From: Pseudomonadota bacterium
Lineage (GTDB): Bacteria > Pseudomonadota > Gammaproteobacteria > Burkholderiales > Burkholderiaceae_F
NCBI GenBank assembly: GCA_029778535.1
Contig: JAKOQB010000124.1
Coordinates: forward strand, 1-64,000
Direction of reading: 5' to 3'
DNA length: 64,000 bases
Numbering within the stretch: position 1 is the first letter of the stretch; each line of letters starts with the position of its first letter. The notes under the pieces are model-generated. The model had not been told where the DNA came from. It searched no databases and saw only the letters and a program-made list of their open reading frames with translations. Of this stretch, positions 60,362 to 64,000 are shown one piece after another. A program made the translations under genes and the position numbers.

Positions 60362-61015
60362 CTACGATTTCGAGAAATCGGCCGCGGCGCCGCGCGCCAC
60401 CGCGGGCGCGTGCAGCCGCAGCCGCTCGAGCAGCAGGTCGGGCGCGGTCTCGACGATCAGCAGGTCCCAGTGCTCGGGGCGGATGAAACCCTCGGCCGCG
60501 CTGTGGCGCAGGAACGCGAGCAGGTGATCGAAGTAGCCCTCGACGTTGATCAGCCCGACCGGCTTCGCATGCAGCCGCAGCTGCAGCCAGGTGATCATCT
60601 CGAACATCTCTTCGAACGTGCCATAGCCGCCGGGCAGCACGACGAACGCGTCGGCGCGCTCCGCCATCAACCGCTTGCGCGTGTGCATCGAATCGACCAC
60701 CCGCAGTTCGGTGAGCCCCTGGTGCGCGACCTCGGGCCGCATCAGATGCTCGGGGATCACGCCGGTCACCTTGCCGCCCGCGGCGAGGCACGAGTCGGCG
60801 ATCGCGCCCATCATGCCGACGTGGCCGCCGCCGTAGACCAGCGCCAGGCCTCGCCGCGCCGCGATCGCGCCGAGTTCGCGCGCGACCTCGATGTACTCGG
60901 GCCGCGCGCCCGGCTGCGAACCGCAGAACACGCACACCGAGCGCAGCGGATTCGCTGGACTACCCTCGCGCTGCACGCTCGGGGATTCGCCCCTGGGGCG
61001 GCCCGGCGGGTTCAT
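60362..61015 (-). CDS. LOG family protein (Rossmann fold nucleotide hydrolase)
   Basis: A 217-residue protein with VCVFCGSQPGARPEYIE, YGGGHVGMMGAIAD, and the signature PGGYGTFEEMFEMITW. LOG-type enzymes release cytokinin bases from nucleotides in plants; in bacteria such proteins hydrolyse nucleoside monophosphates. The first 20 or so residues (MNPPGRPRGESPSVQREGSP) are encoded by a dispersed repeat typical of Burkholderiales. The native start may lie closer to VCVFCGS. Confidence 0.88.
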   Translation of the reverse strand: MNPPGRPRGESPSVQREGSPANPLRSVCVFCGSQPGARPEYIEVARELGAIAARRGLALVYGGGHVGMMGAIADSCLAAGGKVTGVIPEHLMRPEVAHQGLTELRVVDSMHTRKRLMAERADAFVVLPGGYGTFEEMFEMITWLQLRLHAKPVGLINVEGYFDHLLAFLRHSAAEGFIRPEHWDLLIVETAPDLLLERLRLHAPAVARGAAADFSKS

Positions 61016-61075
61016 GTTGCCCCCTTCGCCCTGCGGGCTGTCCCCCGGAGGGGGAGCGAGCGCCTTCGGAACGGC
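60955..61075. repeat. dispersed Burkholderiales-type GC-rich repeat
   Basis: The minus strand reads CTCCCCCTCCGGGGGACAGC, then CCCGCAGGGCGAAGGGGGC, then ATGAACCCGCCGGGCCGCCC. I recall this arrangement as a widespread intergenic repeat in Burkholderiales that is often translated as an N-terminal MNPPGRP leader. It spans the gpsA-LOG gap and the LOG start. Exact borders are uncertain. Confidence 0.6.
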
Positions 61076-61085
61076 CGTGAGGCGC

Positions 61086-62078
61086 TCATGCGTTCTCCCG
61101 CTTCGCATCGCGCGCCAGCAGCAGCGCCAGCGCATCCTTCGGCGCGGTGCTGCCGTCGAGCACCGCGCACACCGCCGCGGTCAATGGCATCTCGACCTTC
61201 AGCGACCGCGCGCGCGCGGCCACCGCGGGCGCCGACCACACGCCCTCGGCGACGTGGCCGACGCGCTCGAGCGCGGTCACCAGCGGCATGCCGCGCCCGA
61301 GCAGCATGCCGATCTGCCGGTTGCGCGACAGCTCGCCGGTGCAGGTCAGTATCAGGTCGCCCACGCCCGCCAGCCCCATGAAGGTTTCCGCGCGCGCGCC
61401 GAGCGCGGCGCCCAGCCGCGCGATCTCGGCCAGCCCGCGCGTGATCAGCGCCGCGCGCGCGTTGTGCCCGAGTCCGAGCGAATCGCTGATGCCGGTGGCG
61501 ATCGCCATCACGTTCTTCACCGCGCCGCCGACCTCGACCCCGATCACGTCGTCGCTCGAATAGATGCGCAGCGCGCCGCCGTGAAAGATCTGCGTGACCC
61601 AGCGGCAGAACTCGGCGGGACCGGCCACCGTCAGCGCGGTCGGCAGGCCGCGCGCGACTTCGGCCGCAAAGCTCGGTCCCGACAGCGGACCGCTCGGATG
61701 CGATGCGATCTCGTCGCACACGACCTCGTGCGCGAGCTTCGCGCTATCGCGCTCGAAGCCCTTGCACAGCCAGACGAACGGCGCCAGCGCCGCCTGCTCG
61801 CGCAGCCCGCGCACCGTCTCACGCAGCGCCGCGGTGGGCACCGCAAGCACGATCAGCCCGTGGCGCGCGTGCGCGACCGCGGCGTCGAAGTCTGCGGTCA
61901 CCGCGATCGACGCGTCGAGCACGGTGCCCGGCAGATAGCGGTCATTGCGGCGCGTGGCCGCGAGCGCGCGCGCCTGGGCCGCGTCGTGCGACCACAGCGC
62001 GACGTGATGGCGCTGCGCCAGCACGCTGGCGATCGCGGTGCCCCAGGCGCCCGCGCCGAGGACCGCCACCTGCGCCAT
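61086..62078 (-). CDS. gpsA: glycerol-3-phosphate dehydrogenase [NAD(P)+]
   Basis: GpsA reduces dihydroxyacetone phosphate to glycerol 3-phosphate for phospholipids. The 330-residue protein has the nucleotide fold VLGAGAWGTAIA (5-16), LWSHD, WLCKGFE, and GPLSGPSFAAEVARGLPTA in part (GPSFAAEVA). GAVKNVMAIATG carries the catalytic Lys, and SRNRQIG follows. All motifs are present. It lies 15 bp after secB on the minus strand, a common pairing. Confidence 0.97.
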   Translation of the reverse strand: MAQVAVLGAGAWGTAIASVLAQRHHVALWSHDAAQARALAATRRNDRYLPGTVLDASIAVTADFDAAVAHARHGLIVLAVPTAALRETVRGLREQAALAPFVWLCKGFERDSAKLAHEVVCDEIASHPSGPLSGPSFAAEVARGLPTALTVAGPAEFCRWVTQIFHGGALRIYSSDDVIGVEVGGAVKNVMAIATGISDSLGLGHNARAALITRGLAEIARLGAALGARAETFMGLAGVGDLILTCTGELSRNRQIGMLLGRGMPLVTALERVGHVAEGVWSAPAVAARARSLKVEMPLTAAVCAVLDGSTAPKDALALLLARDAKRENA

Positions 62079-62093
62079 GCGAACCGGCTCGAA

Positions 62094-62579
62094 CTACTGC
62101 TTGGTTGCCGGCGCGGCCGCCGCGAGCCCCTGCTGCTGTTGCGCGAGCCGCTGCTGGTACATCGCCTCGAAGTTGATCTCGGCCAGATGAATCGACGGCA
62201 GACCGGTGCGGTTGATCAGGTCCGCCACATTGGCGCGCAAATACGGATAGATGATGCCCGGGCAGACGATGCCGAGAATTGCCTCGAACTGTTCGTTTGG
62301 TATGCCGCGCATCTCGAAGATGCCCGCCTGCTTGCCCTCGACCAGGAACAGCACCTTGTCGCCGACCTTGGCCGTCGTCGTGGCGCGCACCACGACCTCG
62401 TAGATGCCGTCGAGCACCCTGCTGTTCGACACCTCGAGCTGCACGTCGACCTGCGGTGCGGTCTGCTCGAGGAAGATCTGCGGCGCATTCGGCAGTTCGA
62501 GCGACGCATCCTTCAGGTAGATGCGCTGCAGCTGAAACACCGCCGGCGGCGCAGACGACGGGCTGACGTTCTCGGCCAT
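62094..62579 (-). CDS. secB: protein-export chaperone SecB
   Basis: SecB keeps preproteins unfolded and passes them to SecA. The 161-residue protein has [19 protein letters not shown] in part ([14 protein letters not shown]), VDVQLEVS, the conserved [17 protein letters not shown] in part, and a Gln/Ala-rich tail. Start ATG 62579 gives MAENVS. It follows grxC by 64 bp; the rhodanese-grxC-secB-gpsA order is standard in proteobacteria. Confidence 0.97.
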   Translation of the reverse strand: MAENVSPSSAPPAVFQLQRIYLKDASLELPNAPQIFLEQTAPQVDVQLEVSNSRVLDGIYEVVVRATTTAKVGDKVLFLVEGKQAGIFEMRGIPNEQFEAILGIVCPGIIYPYLRANVADLINRTGLPSIHLAEINFEAMYQQRLAQQQQGLAAAAPATKQ

Positions 62580-62643
62580 TTCTATCCTTTCTTGAAGTGC
62601 CGGCGGCGCGCCGGCGATGCTTTCCCGGGAGGAATCGGGCCGG

Positions 62644-62904
62644 CTAGGCGGCGAGCAGCGGCGCGAGCTTGCCCTCGCGATCGAGCGCGGACAGATCGTC
62701 GAATCCACCGACATGCGTTTCGCCGATATAGATTTGCGGAACGGTGCGGCGCCCGGTGCGAGCGATCATCTCGTCGCGCCGCGCGGCATCCAGATCGATG
62801 CGGATCTTCTCGATCTCGGTCACGCCGCGAGCCTTCAGCAGGGCCTCGGCGCGCAGGCAGAACGGGCACACCGCGGTGCTGTACATCTTTACGCGGGCAG
62901 TCAT
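62644..62904 (-). CDS. grxC: glutaredoxin 3
   Basis: An 86-residue glutaredoxin with the dithiol site CPFC (13-16), TVPQIYI with the cis-Pro, and [15 protein letters not shown] for glutathione binding. It reduces disulfides with glutathione. It is placed between the rhodanese gene and secB, probably as one operon with them. Confidence 0.96.
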   Translation of the reverse strand: MTARVKMYSTAVCPFCLRAEALLKARGVTEIEKIRIDLDAARRDEMIARTGRRTVPQIYIGETHVGGFDDLSALDREGKLAPLLAA

Positions 62905-62926
62905 CGTCTGTCGACTCGTTTTCGTA

Positions 62927-63328
62927 TCAGGTCCTGACCGGCAGTCCGGCCTCGCGCCAGGCCGCCAGGCCGCCCGCGAGCACGTACACCTCGGCGAAAC
63001 CGGCGGCGCGCAGCTGCGCCGCGGCCGGGCCCGCGCTGCGGCCGGTATTGCAGACCAGGATCACCGGGCGGTCTTTCTTCAGTTCGGCGGCGCGCTGTGC
63101 GATCTTCGCGGTCGGGATGTTCTTCGCGTTCGGCAGCGAACTCCTGCCGAACTCGTCCTCGCCGCGCACGTCGATGACCTGTGCGTGCTTGGAGTTGATC
63201 AGCTGCGTTGCCTGCAGCGTCGTCACCGACGGGCCCGCGGCGCGCGCGCGTATCAGCGGCCACACCAGCATGCCGCCGCTGATGAACGCCACCGCGATCA
63301 GGAAGATGTTGTCGATGAAGAAACGCAC
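62927..63328 (-). CDS. membrane-anchored rhodanese-like protein
   Basis: A 133-residue protein: an N-terminal helix (FFIDNIFLIAVAFISGGMLV, in part IFLIAVAFISGG), then one rhodanese domain with VIDVRGEDEF and the active Cys93 in LVCNTGRSAG. It is a likely sulfur carrier or thiosulfate sulfurtransferase at the membrane. The start GTG 63328 gives the usual beginning VRFFIDN; the much longer open frame upstream would run across the promoter region. It is divergent from gpmA. Confidence 0.88.
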   Translation of the reverse strand: MRFFIDNIFLIAVAFISGGMLVWPLIRARAAGPSVTTLQATQLINSKHAQVIDVRGEDEFGRSSLPNAKNIPTAKIAQRAAELKKDRPVILVCNTGRSAGPAAAQLRAAGFAEVYVLAGGLAAWREAGLPVRT

Positions 63329-63358
63329 GGAGCAGACGCGATCGGACGAAGGGTCTGA

Positions 63359-63366
63359 ATTATAGA
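63359..63366. promoter_or_regulatory. shared -10 region between the rhodanese operon and gpmA
   Basis: ATTATAGA gives a perfect TATAAT on the minus strand (63364-63359) and TATAGA on the plus strand (63361-63366). The 109-bp divergent gap thus may hold two overlapping promoters. The -35 hexamers are weak on both sides. Confidence 0.45.
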
Positions 63367-63437
63367 ATGTGCGTGCCCAATCCCCCGCGCGCACCGCGCG
63401 CGGGCCGGCATGACCGCTCTTGCAACCGGCGAACCCA

Positions 63438-64000
63438 ATGCACAAGCTTGTACTGTTGCGCCATGGCGAAAGCCAGTGGAATCTCGAAAACCGCTTCACC
63501 GGCTGGACCGACGTCGACCTGTCCGAAAACGGCATTCGCGAGGCGCGCGCCGCCGGCGAACTGCTGAAGCGCGAGGGCTTTGTCTTCGACATCGCGTACA
63601 CGTCGGTGCTGAAGCGAGCGATCCGCACGCTGTGGCTGGCGCTCGACGCGCTCGACCTGATGTGGTTGCCGGTGGTTCACTCGTGGCGGCTGAACGAGCG
63701 TCACTACGGCGCGCTGCAGGGATTGAACAAGGCCGAGACGGCGGCCAAGTTCGGCGAGCAGCAGGTGCTGATCTGGCGCCGCGCGTATGCGGTCGCGCCC
63801 GCGCCGCTCGCGCGCGACGACCCGCGCTGGGCCGGCAATGATCCGCGCTACAGGCACCTGAAGCCGGAGGAGATCCCGGCCACCGAATGCCTGAAGGACA
63901 CGGTCGCGCGCGTGGTGCCGTTCTGGAGCGACTCGATCGCGCCGGCCATTTCGCGCAACCGCCGCGTGCTGGTCGCCGCGCACGGCAACTCGCTGCGCGC
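63438..64000 (+). CDS. gpmA: 2,3-bisphosphoglycerate-dependent phosphoglycerate mutase (5' part)
   Basis: GpmA interconverts 3- and 2-phosphoglycerate in glycolysis. The first 187 codons are present; the window ends before the stop. The catalytic His is in [10 protein letters not shown] (His9), then [15 protein letters not shown], the phosphate-binding loop [25 protein letters not shown] with the second acid, and AAHGNSLRA with the second His at the very end. Nothing is odd in the visible part. The full protein should have about 248 residues. Confidence 0.96.
   Translation, partial: MHKLVLLRHGESQWNLENRFTGWTDVDLSENGIREARAAGELLKREGFVFDIAYTSVLKRAIRTLWLALDALDLMWLPVVHSWRLNERHYGALQGLNKAETAAKFGEQQVLIWRRAYAVAPAPLARDDPRWAGNDPRYRHLKPEEIPATECLKDTVARVVPFWSDSIAPAISRNRRVLVAAHGNSLR

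Noticed and set aside
63329-63628. N-terminal extension of the rhodanese gene to about 234 residues
   Set aside because: The extra part runs antisense to the start of gpmA and across the shared promoter region, and has no membrane or domain features; GTG 63328 gives the usual family N-terminus.

Overview
The window is chromosomal, GC-rich DNA from a betaproteobacterium, most likely of the order Burkholderiales. The grounds are gene content and order: kdsD-kdsC-lptC-lptA-lptB-rpoN-hpf-ptsN-hprK-rapZ, ispE-tRNA-Gln-prs-rplY-pth-ychF, a caa3-type cytochrome oxidase cluster headed by a DUF2244 gene, and a dispersed repeat typical of Burkholderiales. Almost all of it is housekeeping DNA. I see no prophage, CRISPR array or large island. 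The mobile or decayed pieces are a group II intron end, short repeats, and three truncated or remnant genes.

Layout. 1-4.1 kb: the 5' end of a group II intron directly after the ssb terminator, then ssb (-), uvrA (+) and a lone CheY-like receiver. 4.1-13.4 kb: a KefB-type antiporter (-) diverges from the Kdo/LPS-export operon kdsD-kdsC-lptC-lptA-lptB, which runs into rpoN and hpf; ptsN and hprK follow after a gap holding a sigma-54-like motif. 13.5-19.4 kb: a PsiF-like protein, rapZ and a LON-domain protein (+), then mutY, a dynamin-like GTPase and mutM (-). 19.5-26.8 kb: TPR lipoprotein, lolB, ispE, tRNA-Gln, prs, rplY, pth, a probable patatin remnant and ychF.

26.8-34.4 kb: a membrane protein, an AsmA-family protein, a MOSC protein, a shortened secretin-like protein, a DUF418 membrane protein, coaD, rsmD and ftsY. 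34.4-39.8 kb: palindromic and 29-bp tandem repeats, a YgbA-like Cys-rich protein, a truncated Bug-type binding protein, and polyphosphate genes ppx and ppk around sixA. 39.8-42.6 kb: ftsE, ftsX, and rpoH under a CIRCE (HrcA) operator.

42.6-58.2 kb: respiratory oxidase biogenesis. The minus strand carries DUF2244, coxB, coxA, a 41-residue assembly protein, ctaG, DUF2970 and coxC, and further left SURF1, a SCO-like protein, ctaA, ctaB and sco1. The two halves are separated by a plus-strand stress operon, prkA-yeaH-spoVR. 58.2-64 kb: BioC-like methyltransferase, comF, trmL, a LOG-family protein whose N-terminus comes from a dispersed repeat, gpsA, secB, grxC, a rhodanese and the 5' part of gpmA, cut by the window edge.

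The genes form functional groups: envelope biogenesis (Kdo synthesis, Lpt machinery, LolB, IspE, AsmA), nitrogen-PTS control (RpoN, PtsN, HprK, RapZ), DNA repair (UvrA, MutY, MutM, SSB), protein targeting (FtsY, SecB) and aerobic respiration. I found no convincing undescribed multi-gene system. The most useful observations are the intron end, the CIRCE site on rpoH, the split cox cluster, the sigma-54-like site before ptsN, and several in-frame-shortened genes.
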